The position numbers were made by a program, and so were the translations under genes. Below, piece by piece: positions 29,140 through 37,026 of a stretch of DNA of 64,000 bases. A model generated the notes under the pieces. It saw only the letters and a program-made list of their open reading frames with translations. It did no database searches and was not told where the DNA came from. Origin of the DNA: Photobacterium sp. TLY01 (GTDB taxonomy: Bacteria; Pseudomonadota; Gammaproteobacteria; Enterobacterales; Vibrionaceae); assembly GCF_021432065.1 (NCBI RefSeq), contig NZ_CP090364.1, positions 2,618,601 through 2,682,600 on the forward strand. Direction: 5' to 3'. Positions within the stretch are counted from its first letter, which is position 1. Each line of letters begins with the position of its first letter.

Positions 29140-31181
29140 TGTTTTGTCTCCGTGCTAGTTGTTAAGGAATAAAACGGCACACTGGCTTTCACTAAGGTTT
29201 CTTCCATCTCTTCAAGAGGACAAGAGGCGGACACGATGGCACCGCCAATGCCAAATTCGGCCATCCCCTCTTTGATCACTGCGGTCCGAATCACGATGCT
29301 CAGATTCGTGCAGCCATTCATCCCCACCCAGCCCAGGCTTCCGGCGTAAATGCCCCGCGCAGAAGATTCCAGATCATCGATAATATCCATCGTGCGCCGC
29401 TTCGGTGCACCGGTCATGGATCCGCCCGGAAAACACGCTTGAATTGCACGAAACGTCCCAAGATTGGGTTTGAGCTGCCCTTCAATCGTCGAGACCAGTT
29501 GATGGACCGAACTGTAAGTTTCAATATCAAAAGCTTTGGGGACATGGACCGTCCCGGGCACACAGATACTATTCAGATCATGTCTGACCAAATCAATAAT
29601 CATCAGATTTTCTGCCCTATCCTTTTCAGAGCAAGCCAGTTCATGCTTCAGGGCCTGATCCTGAGCTTCGGTCTGTCCTCTGGGGCGGGTGCCTTTAATC
29701 GGTTTGGATCTCACGGTACGATTTGAATCAATGTGCAAAAACGTTTCTGGTGAAGCACTTAAGATCGCAAAATCGGGCGTTTTCAGATAAGCCCCATAAG
29801 GCACCGGGCTTGCCGAGCGCATCGTCATATAGGCAGAAAGCGCGTCTTGGTGAAAGGGCAGCCGCGCCCGGTTGGTCAGGCAGATTTCATAGGATTCACC
29901 GTCGCGGATCTCTTTGAGACAACGATGAATTTTGTCGATATACATTTCTGCACTGTCTTCCAGCGCCAGCGACTGTTCTGGCACCGGTCCGGGCTGAAAC
30001 AAGGACACATCTTGCGTATGGCTCACTGGTGCAGCGTCCGGATCAAACGTCATTGGCTCCCCCCATAAATGGCAGAGGTAAGCAGTGTGCGCTTGATGAT
30101 CAAAAATCACTAAATTCTGGGGTAAAAAAAACAGCGCATCAGGTGTGGCAGAACGGTGTTTATTGGGACTTCCCATCAAGGCTTTCAGTTCATAACCCAA
30201 ATAACCGACCAGACCACAGCCATAAGGCATCAGTGCCTCAGTGTCTGAATCTGGCTTCAAACAAGCCACAATCCGATCCATCAGCTCAAAGTAATCCCCC
30301 TGGATAGCACTTTCGCCGCATGGGCCACTCAGATGCAAGGTACGTGTACTGACCTCATAACGAAACACCATGGCTTCATTGGGTTGTCCGCTGCCCATTA
30401 ACGAATACCTGGCAGACCGCGCATCTGCCATTTCACTGTCGAGCCAGAATGCGGAAGTTTTGCCCGAAAAATAACGCGTAAACATGTCAGCGGCATTCAT
30501 TGTTCTCTTCAGGGGTTCATAATTCACGACCAATGAAAACGTCCCCGCCGCTTCTTGGATCACGCGTTGTATTTCATTATCGGTGCCAGAATCAGAGCCA
30601 GCCCGTTCACCGTGCTTGATCATCTCAATGAAATTACCAATCAGCGTATGCCCGTACTCTGACTCGATCGATTCCGGATGGAACTGGACGCCCCAGATCG
30701 GTTTTTCGCGATGCGCAATGGCCATGATCAGCCCATCTTCTGTGCGGGCCGTCACCTCAAGGCACTCAGGAACCTCAGTACATATCAGGGAGTGATAACG
30801 AACAACACTGAACGACTGGGGGATGCCGGAAAACAGGCCTTCACCATGATGAAAGATCGGGCTTTTATAACCATGAACCGGTGCAGGCGCATGCGTGACA
30901 TGACCGCCAAACCGGATATTAATCCCCTGATGCCCCAGACAAATACCCAAAATTGGCATACGGCATTGATCAATGATTTCACCGCAGACCCCAAAATCTT
31001 CGTCGCAGGCAGGATGTCCAGGACCCGGTGACAAAATCACACCCGAAAAAGATTCAATGTTTAATGACTCGTATGAGACCGAGTTCGGCACGACCGTCGG
31101 CATCACTCCTGTCAGTTCGAAAACATACTGAGCAATATTATTGGTAAAGGAATCGTAATTATCGATGATCAGAATATTCAT
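29136..31181 (-). CDS. papA: Fused aminodeoxychorismate synthase, PapA-like (PabA-PabB)
   Basis: A 681-residue fusion. The N-terminal glutamine amidotransferase has nucleophile Cys81 in GICLGHQG and the His168/Glu170 pair in QFHPES. The C-terminal chorismate-binding domain has PIKGT at residues 494-498. The Lys in this motif marks aminodeoxychorismate synthases; anthranilate synthases have Ala there. FPGGSMTGAPK and GIYAGSLGWVG complete the active site. The product is 4-amino-4-deoxychorismate. No lyase (pabC) is nearby; a mutase and dehydrogenase are, so the flow is to aminophenylpyruvate rather than folate. It starts 3 bp after papB. Confidence 0.92.
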   Translation of the reverse strand: MNILIIDNYDSFTNNIAQYVFELTGVMPTVVPNSVSYESLNIESFSGVILSPGPGHPACDEDFGVCGEIIDQCRMPILGICLGHQGINIRFGGHVTHAPAPVHGYKSPIFHHGEGLFSGIPQSFSVVRYHSLICTEVPECLEVTARTEDGLIMAIAHREKPIWGVQFHPESIESEYGHTLIGNFIEMIKHGERAGSDSGTDNEIQRVIQEAAGTFSLVVNYEPLKRTMNAADMFTRYFSGKTSAFWLDSEMADARSARYSLMGSGQPNEAMVFRYEVSTRTLHLSGPCGESAIQGDYFELMDRIVACLKPDSDTEALMPYGCGLVGYLGYELKALMGSPNKHRSATPDALFFLPQNLVIFDHQAHTAYLCHLWGEPMTFDPDAAPVSHTQDVSLFQPGPVPEQSLALEDSAEMYIDKIHRCLKEIRDGESYEICLTNRARLPFHQDALSAYMTMRSASPVPYGAYLKTPDFAILSASPETFLHIDSNRTVRSKPIKGTRPRGQTEAQDQALKHELACSEKDRAENLMIIDLVRHDLNSICVPGTVHVPKAFDIETYSSVHQLVSTIEGQLKPNLGTFRAIQACFPGGSMTGAPKRRTMDIIDDLESSARGIYAGSLGWVGMNGCTNLSIVIRTAVIKEGMAEFGIGGAIVSASCPLEEMEETLVKASVPFYSLTTSTETKH

Positions 31182-31184
31182 GGT

Positions 31185-31517
31185 TCACTTCTCTTTTTCT
31201 TCTGACAAGGCTTTGATGATGACAAGTTCCTCTTCACACGTTTCATGGATAATACGCTCGAAAATATCTCCTATGTATGACGGATTTAATTGATAATCCA
31301 CCGAGAGCGATTTCATTTTATTCAATGTGAATTCAACTCTGTCCTTTTGCATCATCGGGATATTTTCTCGGGATTTAACATTTGCAATTGTTCGGCAAAT
31401 GTCCATACGACTTGCCAGCAAAGCAATAATCTGTTCATTAATTTCATCCAGCTTGTCTCTGTACGGCTTTAATTCACGAACCACAACTGCATCATTTATC
31501 TGTTTATGAACAACCAT
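31185..31517 (-). CDS. papB: Aminodeoxychorismate mutase, PapB-like (AroQ fold)
   Basis: A 110-residue all-helical AroQ-type chorismate mutase. The core is YRDKLDEINEQIIALLASR, then ICRTIANVKSRENIPM, giving the conserved Arg, Lys and acidic positions. Between an aminodeoxychorismate synthase and a dehydrogenase it should rearrange 4-amino-4-deoxychorismate to 4-amino-4-deoxyprephenate. GAAGG lies about 7 bases before the ATG. The 112-bp leader upstream contains an elaborate RNA fold (31539-31605). Confidence 0.85.
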   Translation of the reverse strand: MVVHKQINDAVVVRELKPYRDKLDEINEQIIALLASRMDICRTIANVKSRENIPMMQKDRVEFTLNKMKSLSVDYQLNPSYIGDIFERIIHETCEEELVIIKALSEEKEK

Positions 31518-31538
31518 GCCATCACCTTCGTCTTAAAT

Positions 31539-31605
31539 TTCAAATAAAGAACGCATCGCAGCCAACACACCAATATTTCATTGGTGTTTTATTTGAAGTT
31601 GGCTG
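31539..31605 (-). promoter_or_regulatory. Structured RNA leader upstream of papB
   Basis: Three pairings are visible. The inner hairpin has 8-bp perfect arms at 31567-31574 and 31580-31587. The outer stem has 8-bp perfect arms at 31559-31566 and 31598-31605. The 10-base bulge left between them (31588-31597) is perfectly complementary to 31539-31548, which lies just before the papB ribosome-binding site. This third pairing competes with the outer stem, or forms a pseudoknot with it. No U run follows, so it is not a simple terminator. Role unknown: translational control, RNA processing or an attenuator are options. Confidence 0.5.
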
Positions 31606-31629
31606 TTATTCCAGGGATCGAATGTAAAA

Positions 31630-32874
31630 TTACCCAGAAAGGGCATTAAGCTTTGTGGCCAGAAAATCAATCTGCTCTTGGCTATGATTTGCTGAAATGG
31701 CAAAACGTAACATCGCTTTATTGGTTTCCACGATAGGATAAAAAACAGGAAACATAATTAACCCTGATTCCCGCAATGTTGCCGCAGCCGATAAACCTTG
31801 CTGCTCACTGGCAAAGTAAGCGCCTCTGATGGGTGCTCTCTGTCCGGCGTTCATCATGATGCTTTCAACTTTTTCATCGAATCTGTCGATGTTTTTCCAT
31901 AACGCAGTTTGTAATTCATCGATTTCAGAAGATAGATGGATCTTCGCGGCAGCCACATTCGCCGCCTGAAGCGGAACAGGCACAGTATGGCCAAACACAA
32001 GCGGATTCGCTAATGCCTTCAGCTGTTCATTGTTATAGTCTTTACGCAGCACAATAAAACCGCCTGCACCACCAAATGCTTTACTTAATGAGCCAGCAAT
32101 TAATGTGTTATTCGGTAAACAATGTTCAAGGTTCTCAAACGCATAACCTGCACCGTATTTCCCTGAAATAGAAATCCCGTGCGCATCATCGACATATAAA
32201 TACCCTTCGTATTGATTGAGCAATTCAGCCAGCGCCCTGACCGGAAGTAATCCGGACATGGAACCAACACCATCAATCAATAATATCGGCGTTACCCGAT
32301 CAAGCTGGCATTGCTTTAATGTGGTCGTTAACGATTCAGTATCGTGAGTATCCACCCGGACCACCTGGCCAAACTGACCAAGTAACCCACGCAATACCTG
32401 CATCGAGGCATGTGCCGTTTTATCGACCAGCCAGCGAACGGCGGATTTAGTCGGATAGAGATGCATATTGCCACTACCCAATAAAGGCAACACACCTAAA
32501 TGCGCATTACTTGTCGATGTGAACACAGTCACTGAATTGCCCTGATAAATTTCTTGCAGTAAGTTTTCCAGTTGCGGTAAGTACACCGGGCTCATTGCAC
32601 TCCGGCTTGCCGATAAATGAATCCCCACATGATGAAGTGCCTGATAAGCGGCCTCAATTAATAATGGATGGGACTCCAATCCTAAATAAGAGCAAGAGAT
32701 GAATTCGGTATATAACTTGCCATCATCCAAAATAACTTGCTTTCCACATCGCTCCGTCACGATAAATGAGGTGAGTCCCTCACCGGATGCCTGTTCAAAG
32801 GCATCCGTTGTACGGGTACTACGGATAGACATCCAATTACTGTCATGCAATGGTTTTTTATCAACACTTGTCAT
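31630..32874 (-). CDS. Alpha-oxoamine synthase family enzyme
   Basis: A 414-residue PLP enzyme of the BioF/Kbl/HemA/CqsA group. The PLP lysine is Lys265 in GSLSKAFGG. Asp230 and His232 are in YVDDAHG, and His155 in DKTAHAS should stack on the cofactor. These enzymes condense an amino acid (or SAM, in CqsA) with an acyl-CoA, releasing CO2 and giving an alpha-aminoketone. In this cluster the likely amino acid is 4-aminophenylalanine. An equivalent enzyme (PapD) acts with acetyl-CoA in the Pseudomonas fluorescens pap pyrazine cluster, from memory. Its ATG overlaps the methyltransferase stop by 4 bp. Both substrates are inferred. Confidence 0.85.
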   Translation of the reverse strand: MTSVDKKPLHDSNWMSIRSTRTTDAFEQASGEGLTSFIVTERCGKQVILDDGKLYTEFISCSYLGLESHPLLIEAAYQALHHVGIHLSASRSAMSPVYLPQLENLLQEIYQGNSVTVFTSTSNAHLGVLPLLGSGNMHLYPTKSAVRWLVDKTAHASMQVLRGLLGQFGQVVRVDTHDTESLTTTLKQCQLDRVTPILLIDGVGSMSGLLPVRALAELLNQYEGYLYVDDAHGISISGKYGAGYAFENLEHCLPNNTLIAGSLSKAFGGAGGFIVLRKDYNNEQLKALANPLVFGHTVPVPLQAANVAAAKIHLSSEIDELQTALWKNIDRFDEKVESIMMNAGQRAPIRGAYFASEQQGLSAAATLRESGLIMFPVFYPIVETNKAMLRFAISANHSQEQIDFLATKLNALSG

Positions 32875-33725
32875 TTTTTTGTACCTAGGGTCATGACTGC
32901 AGGCCCAGTCTGATCAGAAAAAAGAGGATCAGTATGAGTGAACACAGACTCAAACTGATATCGGGTGAACAAGTCTTTCACCATGGCGATTTGTGATTCT
33001 CCGTGTTCGACAATCACAGTACCGCCAGGCTTGAGTACAGTCTCTGCCAGACGCAGTGAAGCATCGATGATCTCGCTGCCATCCTTGCCTGAGTAGATAG
33101 CCTTTTCCGGATGATGTTTTTCCCATTCAGGCAATAAACTCTCTGCCTCAGGGACATAGGGAGGATTTGATATCACAACATCCACACTTTGCCGCTTATC
33201 CAGAAAAAATGAGAGGTCAGTAATATCCTTGTTGAGTGCAACAACGCTGCCTTCATCCGCAAGACGATGAATATTACGGCACAGATACTGATACGCGGTT
33301 TCATCATTTTCCAGACAATAAACCCTTGTCCCCCGGTGCTGCCGCCATGCTGATATACCAATAGCCCCCGTTCCCGAGCACAAATCGTAAATAACCGCAT
33401 CAGACGCAACGGGGAGCCGTGTTTTTAGCCATTCAAGCAGCATTGCACTTTGCTGACGCGGCACAAATACCCCGGTTCCGACAACAAACCGGCAATCCAT
33501 AAAATCACTGTATCCCAGGATATGGCCTAACGGGATGCGATTGGCTCTTTCCTTCAGGTCGGCACGAAAACAAGCGACATCAGATTCAGCCAGCACCTCA
33601 TCAGACGATACATATTTTTTGACTATCGCTTGAAAATCCCCATAGGGATCCCAGACGCCTGAAGCAATCAGGCTCTGGAGTTCCTGCTGAAATGTCTGTT
33701 CAATCTGGGCTTGTTTCATGACCAA
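32871..33725 (-). CDS. PrmC/HemK-like SAM-dependent methyltransferase
   Basis: A 284-residue protein with the PrmC layout: a small helical N-terminal domain, a linker (IPLGHILGYSDFMDCRFVVG) and a class I methyltransferase domain. The SAM loop is DLCSGTGAIG (114-123) and the catalytic NPPY is at 187-190. The PrmC motif IPRPETE is changed to VPRQQS (88-93), arguing against release-factor methylation. NPPY enzymes methylate amide or amine nitrogen. With a papABC set, N-methylation of the aryl amine (as PapM does in pristinamycin synthesis) is the best guess. Overlaps its neighbours by 10 and 4 bp. Confidence 0.78.
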   Translation of the reverse strand: MVMKQAQIEQTFQQELQSLIASGVWDPYGDFQAIVKKYVSSDEVLAESDVACFRADLKERANRIPLGHILGYSDFMDCRFVVGTGVFVPRQQSAMLLEWLKTRLPVASDAVIYDLCSGTGAIGISAWRQHRGTRVYCLENDETAYQYLCRNIHRLADEGSVVALNKDITDLSFFLDKRQSVDVVISNPPYVPEAESLLPEWEKHHPEKAIYSGKDGSEIIDASLRLAETVLKPGGTVIVEHGESQIAMVKDLFTRYQFESVFTHTDPLFSDQTGPAVMTLGTKK

Positions 33726-35146
33726 GCCTCATAATATTCCGCCAGACGGTCATACATGGACCGGTGCAGATAGGAGAAAGCAACCAGTTCTGGTGGCGGT
33801 GTGTAGCTTGGATGGAGGCTTTCAATAAGATCGGCGTAAAAGCCCGTCATCCCTTTGTCGAGTAACGGCAACCAGTAGGGTTTAATGTCCCAGCGGAATT
33901 CGTAACCGGTCGCAAACATCTGTTTGACCGTTTCGTTCACTGTGTCTTCTCGGGATAATCCAGGCAATGGCTTGCGAATGGGCGTGAATACGTCCAGATT
34001 CATTTCCGGGCGGCGGCCCTGAATTTTGTCGGCCATATACGCAGCCAATAATGGCGACTGGTGCAAGCCGTCACGGTAGGTTCCTGTCGCTAACCACAAT
34101 CCTTTGAAATGACATTGCCCAATTAACGGATAACCGTCAGCCGGAATCGGCCGGTTCCCGACCTGGATGGCTTCCACTTCAGCATCATTCAGATCAAGGT
34201 GTAACTGGTCTAAGGCACACCCCAGCAGAAACTGTACATCAGATATCAGTGCATTTTTTCTGGGTGACTCAGACAAAATATTTGTCGCGCCAATATAAAG
34301 CAGATCTTTCTCCCTGGGGACACAATGTAATCCACAGGCAAAGGCCCGGTTTGGCGTTCTGATGACACTGTCAGGTACCTGGTGCCCAGGTTTTAACCTC
34401 GCCAAAATAGAAACACCGTATCCTGCAAACATAGGCGGGATACGTTTTTTGACTTCCGGATAGGCATCAAGTAAATCGAGCGAATGAACGCCCGCAGCAA
34501 TCACAACATTGTCTGCTGAGATCAAAGTGCCATCTGTTAATTTCACACCCGTTGCTACATCGGCTTCCGTTAATATTTCGGCGGCATTTTCATTGATGAT
34601 TTCTCCGCCTTTCCCCAGAAAAGCAGCATCCAGTTTTTCCAGCAGAAGATGTGAATTGACTGCATTTTCTTCAGGAATATATAAAGCTTGCATCGGACGA
34701 ACCAAATCATTGGCTTTAATCCAGGGAAGATCAGAAGCCGGAATGTCCTCATAAGGTTCATTGTAGTTCTGTAGCGTTTTTTCAATCGCTTCATAATTCA
34801 CTGTATCAACTTCAGCCATCCCGGCTGAGTTTAAGATAACATGTGTGCCTTTCGCTGTGAGCAGATTATCATGAATGCCAGACGCTTCAGACAATCTTTC
34901 AGACCAGGTTTTCCATTCATTTTTTGCCTGAATATCCATGTCGACTTTAAGTCGGCCATAATCACTGCTGATTAACCCGCTCGTGATTTCACCAAAACAA
35001 CCGTTCATGGCACCGGCGGCCTTCGATGCTGCATTGGTACGCTTTGTTTCACCGACCCTGACAACCTTTAAACCGCGAGAAGCTAATTCAAAAGCAATGG
35101 AGCCACCAATCGCTCCAGCGCCAACAACAATGGCATCATAATTCAT
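33716..35146 (-). CDS. FAD-dependent amine/amino-acid oxidoreductase (DAO family)
   Basis: A 476-residue flavoprotein. The dinucleotide loop is VVGAGAIGGS (residues 7-16), and the late motif GLWLATGTYRDGLHQSP matches glycine/D-amino acid oxidases such as ThiO. The last ~90 residues, after RRPEMNLDVFTPIRKPL, go beyond the usual DAO end and are rich in aromatic residues, so they may form an extra substrate or membrane-facing element. First biosynthetic gene after luxI (87-bp gap). Possible jobs are oxidation of an amino-acid or aminoketone intermediate, or aromatisation of a dihydro ring. Not decidable from sequence. Confidence 0.8.
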   Translation of the reverse strand: MNYDAIVVGAGAIGGSIAFELASRGLKVVRVGETKRTNAASKAAGAMNGCFGEITSGLISSDYGRLKVDMDIQAKNEWKTWSERLSEASGIHDNLLTAKGTHVILNSAGMAEVDTVNYEAIEKTLQNYNEPYEDIPASDLPWIKANDLVRPMQALYIPEENAVNSHLLLEKLDAAFLGKGGEIINENAAEILTEADVATGVKLTDGTLISADNVVIAAGVHSLDLLDAYPEVKKRIPPMFAGYGVSILARLKPGHQVPDSVIRTPNRAFACGLHCVPREKDLLYIGATNILSESPRKNALISDVQFLLGCALDQLHLDLNDAEVEAIQVGNRPIPADGYPLIGQCHFKGLWLATGTYRDGLHQSPLLAAYMADKIQGRRPEMNLDVFTPIRKPLPGLSREDTVNETVKQMFATGYEFRWDIKPYWLPLLDKGMTGFYADLIESLHPSYTPPPELVAFSYLHRSMYDRLAEYYEAWS

Positions 35147-35233
35147 TGTTTATTCCCTTATTACGATAAAGTTTATTTAATAAGACAGATGTGATTATTC
35201 TGCTGAGTCTGAGATTCAGTCAGTCGCTAATCA

Positions 35234-35863
35234 TTATGAAAGGTGAAAGTTTTCTGATACAGGTAACGCGCGATAGAAAAACAAACCGCCCTTAGCTTCT
35301 ATGACATTTAAGAAGTCATCGTCATCAAATTGTTCAACGGGAAAAGATAAGGCAATCAGTTTATCTTTCCCTTTTCTATTCACCTTACCCATTCGGTGAA
35401 GAATGACCCCTCTTCTCAAAAAATAGCGCTCTATTGCAACGGTCGTCACCGCGACCAAATGCTTAACACCATGCATTCCTGCAAGTTGCATTGCGAATTT
35501 AAAAATATCAAAAGGAAGAGATTCCAGTTCATGTCCATATGCCGCATAGCGTGATATCTCCCAAGTCGCTATATCTCTTGGGAGATCACTTTCACATAGA
35601 TATGGAAATACATCTGAGAGTAAGTAAGGAGAATACGTGGGAATCAGCCTGGCACATCCTACAATTTTATCGTTGTCATTATAGGCAATGACATAGCGTG
35701 CAGACTCAGTGTCAAATTCATCCGTCTCAATCCCCTCTTCTGAAGAGGTAATATTCAGATCCCACTTGAGTTGCTTGATAAAAACATCATGTCGGAAACG
35801 CCCAAGATCATCTAATTCATTTTTATCAAAATTCAAAAATTGTGTGCATACCAGCCGATACAT
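35234..35863 (-). CDS. luxI: Acyl-homoserine lactone synthase, LuxI family
   Basis: A 209-residue LuxI-type synthase that makes an N-acyl-homoserine lactone from SAM and an acyl donor. All the diagnostic residues are present: Arg24, Phe28, Trp34, Asp48 and Asp51, Arg72 (GCARLIPT), Glu102 and Arg105 (WEISRYA). Acyl chain not predictable. A TTGCTC/TATAGT promoter pair lies in the 99-bp gap upstream. luxR precedes it on the same strand and the biosynthetic genes follow. The DNA here looks AT-richer than the flanking housekeeping genes. Confidence 0.95.
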   Translation of the reverse strand: MYRLVCTQFLNFDKNELDDLGRFRHDVFIKQLKWDLNITSSEEGIETDEFDTESARYVIAYNDNDKIVGCARLIPTYSPYLLSDVFPYLCESDLPRDIATWEISRYAAYGHELESLPFDIFKFAMQLAGMHGVKHLVAVTTVAIERYFLRRGVILHRMGKVNRKGKDKLIALSFPVEQFDDDDFLNVIEAKGGLFFYRALPVSENFHLS

Positions 35864-35899
35864 GCTCTGAGCGCCCCTGTCAAAAGCTAACCTTTTATC

Positions 35900-35953
35900 G
35901 ATTCCGCCATACTATAAAGCCCCAAGGTCATCGAGCAACTACCAAAAATGGTG
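35900..35953 (-). promoter_or_regulatory. luxI promoter with a short dyad near -43
   Basis: On the minus strand TTGCTC and TATAGT lie 16 bases apart. Upstream is ACCATTTTTGGT (35941-35952), an inverted repeat with 4-base arms whose centre falls about 43 bases before the predicted transcript start. That is where a LuxR-type operator usually sits. The arms are short and do not match the 20-bp lux box, so the operator call is tentative. Confidence 0.35.
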
Positions 35954-35962
35954 AGGAGACAG

Positions 35963-36688
35963 TTAAATAATACCTAACGCCGCGGAGTAAGCCGCCGCCA
36001 ATGTACGATTGGTCGAGCCAAATTTTTTCTGAATGTTTTTGATATGGTAATTCACCGTATTTTCTGAAATACCCAAAATATCAGAGATCGCACTTGAGCA
36101 TTTACCATCAGCGATCCAGCGCAGAATCTCTTCTTCACGATTGTTGAGGTTAATTTCATTTTGGCACAACGAATCAAGGCCTTCTTTGACACTATTCTCT
36201 TCGATCAACTCAATCAGGCAACGCATTTTGAGCTTTAACATCAGTTTGTCATCAGGATTGATGAGCGCATCACTTCTTGAAACCCCCAGCATACACAGTG
36301 AATGATCCATACTACGTAATGTCAGAGTCGCACCGATATTGATCCCCCACTCCCTGGCTTCTTCGAAGATAAAGTGAGTCTTAATATGATGGTCATCCTG
36401 CCAGATAACAAACTGCTGATCACTGGCTCGGCTTGCAATCGAGGGGTCTTGCTGACAATAGTGTTTATCCTGATAGCGCTTCAGCCACGCCTCCGGATAG
36501 GTGCCAAATATACACACTTTTGAACGAGAAAAAGGCACAGCCTGTTTTTTACCGTAAGCAAAGTTATCAAAACCAAGCTTATTGATTTCAAGTGAGACTT
36601 TTTTAATAACTTCATTGTTAGTAGTGCAAGACGAAAATGCAGCGTTTACAGACAACCACCAATTGATAAATCCTGTATTTTTATCCAT
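35963..36688 (-). CDS. luxR: LuxR-family quorum-sensing regulator
   Basis: About 241 residues from the Met at 36688 (GAAAGGG upstream); upstream Met codons could add 12. The autoinducer-binding domain keeps the TraR/LuxR set: Trp and Tyr in PEAWLKRY, the Asp-Pro pair in CQQDPSI, Trp in FVIWQDD and Gly in GINIGATL. The C-terminal helix-turn-helix runs from NNREEEILRWIADGK to TVNYHIKNIQKKFG. It is thus a ligand-responsive regulator, not a GerE-type orphan HTH. The cognate luxI is the next gene, and the operon downstream is the obvious target. Confidence 0.94.
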   Translation of the reverse strand: MDKNTGFINWWLSVNAAFSSCTTNNEVIKKVSLEINKLGFDNFAYGKKQAVPFSRSKVCIFGTYPEAWLKRYQDKHYCQQDPSIASRASDQQFVIWQDDHHIKTHFIFEEAREWGINIGATLTLRSMDHSLCMLGVSRSDALINPDDKLMLKLKMRCLIELIEENSVKEGLDSLCQNEINLNNREEEILRWIADGKCSSAISDILGISENTVNYHIKNIQKKFGSTNRTLAAAYSAALGII

Positions 36689-36810
36689 TTCCCTTTCCAA
36701 ATAAGCCATATAAAGCACAAACATCTACAACAGAGTAATACGTTTATCAAATAGATATTTTTTTATTATGTTTCACTTTGTTTCCAGATACAGTCACTTG
36801 AAGTATTCAG

Positions 36811-36829
36811 TCTGGTGATCAATAGCAGA
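36811..36829. promoter_or_regulatory. Lux-box-like dyad upstream of luxR
   Basis: A 19-bp interrupted palindrome: TCTG at one end and CAGA at the other, with further symmetric T/A pairs inside. LuxR operators have CTG-N10-CAG; this has 11 bases between. It lies about 120 bp upstream of the luxR start. Candidate for autoregulation; not decisive. Confidence 0.35.
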
Positions 36830-36972
36830 ATGCTACGCCTGCAATTTGAGATTTTCAATTTTTCCTCTGCCCCCCGATAATTACAATTAACTCAATAAAT
36901 GACACCAAATAAAACAAGCTTCACCGAAATAACAAGACCAGCAGCTTTGATGGTGTTTATTAAAACAACAAA

Positions 36973-37004
36973 AAAAGCAGCCGGGTCATGACCCGGCTGC
37001 TTTT
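36973..37004. terminator. metE terminator
   Basis: A perfect 32-bp palindrome with 16-bp arms (AAAAGCAGCCGGGTCA and complement), A-rich on one side and T-rich on the other. It ends metE on the minus strand and insulates luxR. Confidence 0.93.
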
Positions 37005-37026
37005 AAGGCGGTGTGAATTTCTTAGA

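Larger units (their letters stand above)
36689..37026. other. luxR upstream region
   Basis: AT-rich intergenic DNA of about 340 bp. It holds the metE terminator at its right end (36973-37004), the lux-box-like dyad at 36811-36829 and the unresolved luxR promoter. No gene is seen. Confidence 0.5.

Noticed and set aside
29136..31181. Fused anthranilate synthase (TrpE-TrpG) for tryptophan or phenazine
   Set aside because: The active-site motif is PIKGT with Lys, typical of aminodeoxychorismate synthase; anthranilate synthases have PIAGT. No trp genes are nearby.
32871..33725. Housekeeping PrmC release-factor methyltransferase
   Set aside because: Altered IPRPETE motif, tight overlap with biosynthetic genes and no prfA next door. 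Not fully excluded without genome context.
36973..37004. Long perfect palindrome as a LuxR operator
   Set aside because: It has A/T runs on both sides and sits right after the metE stop: a typical rho-independent terminator.
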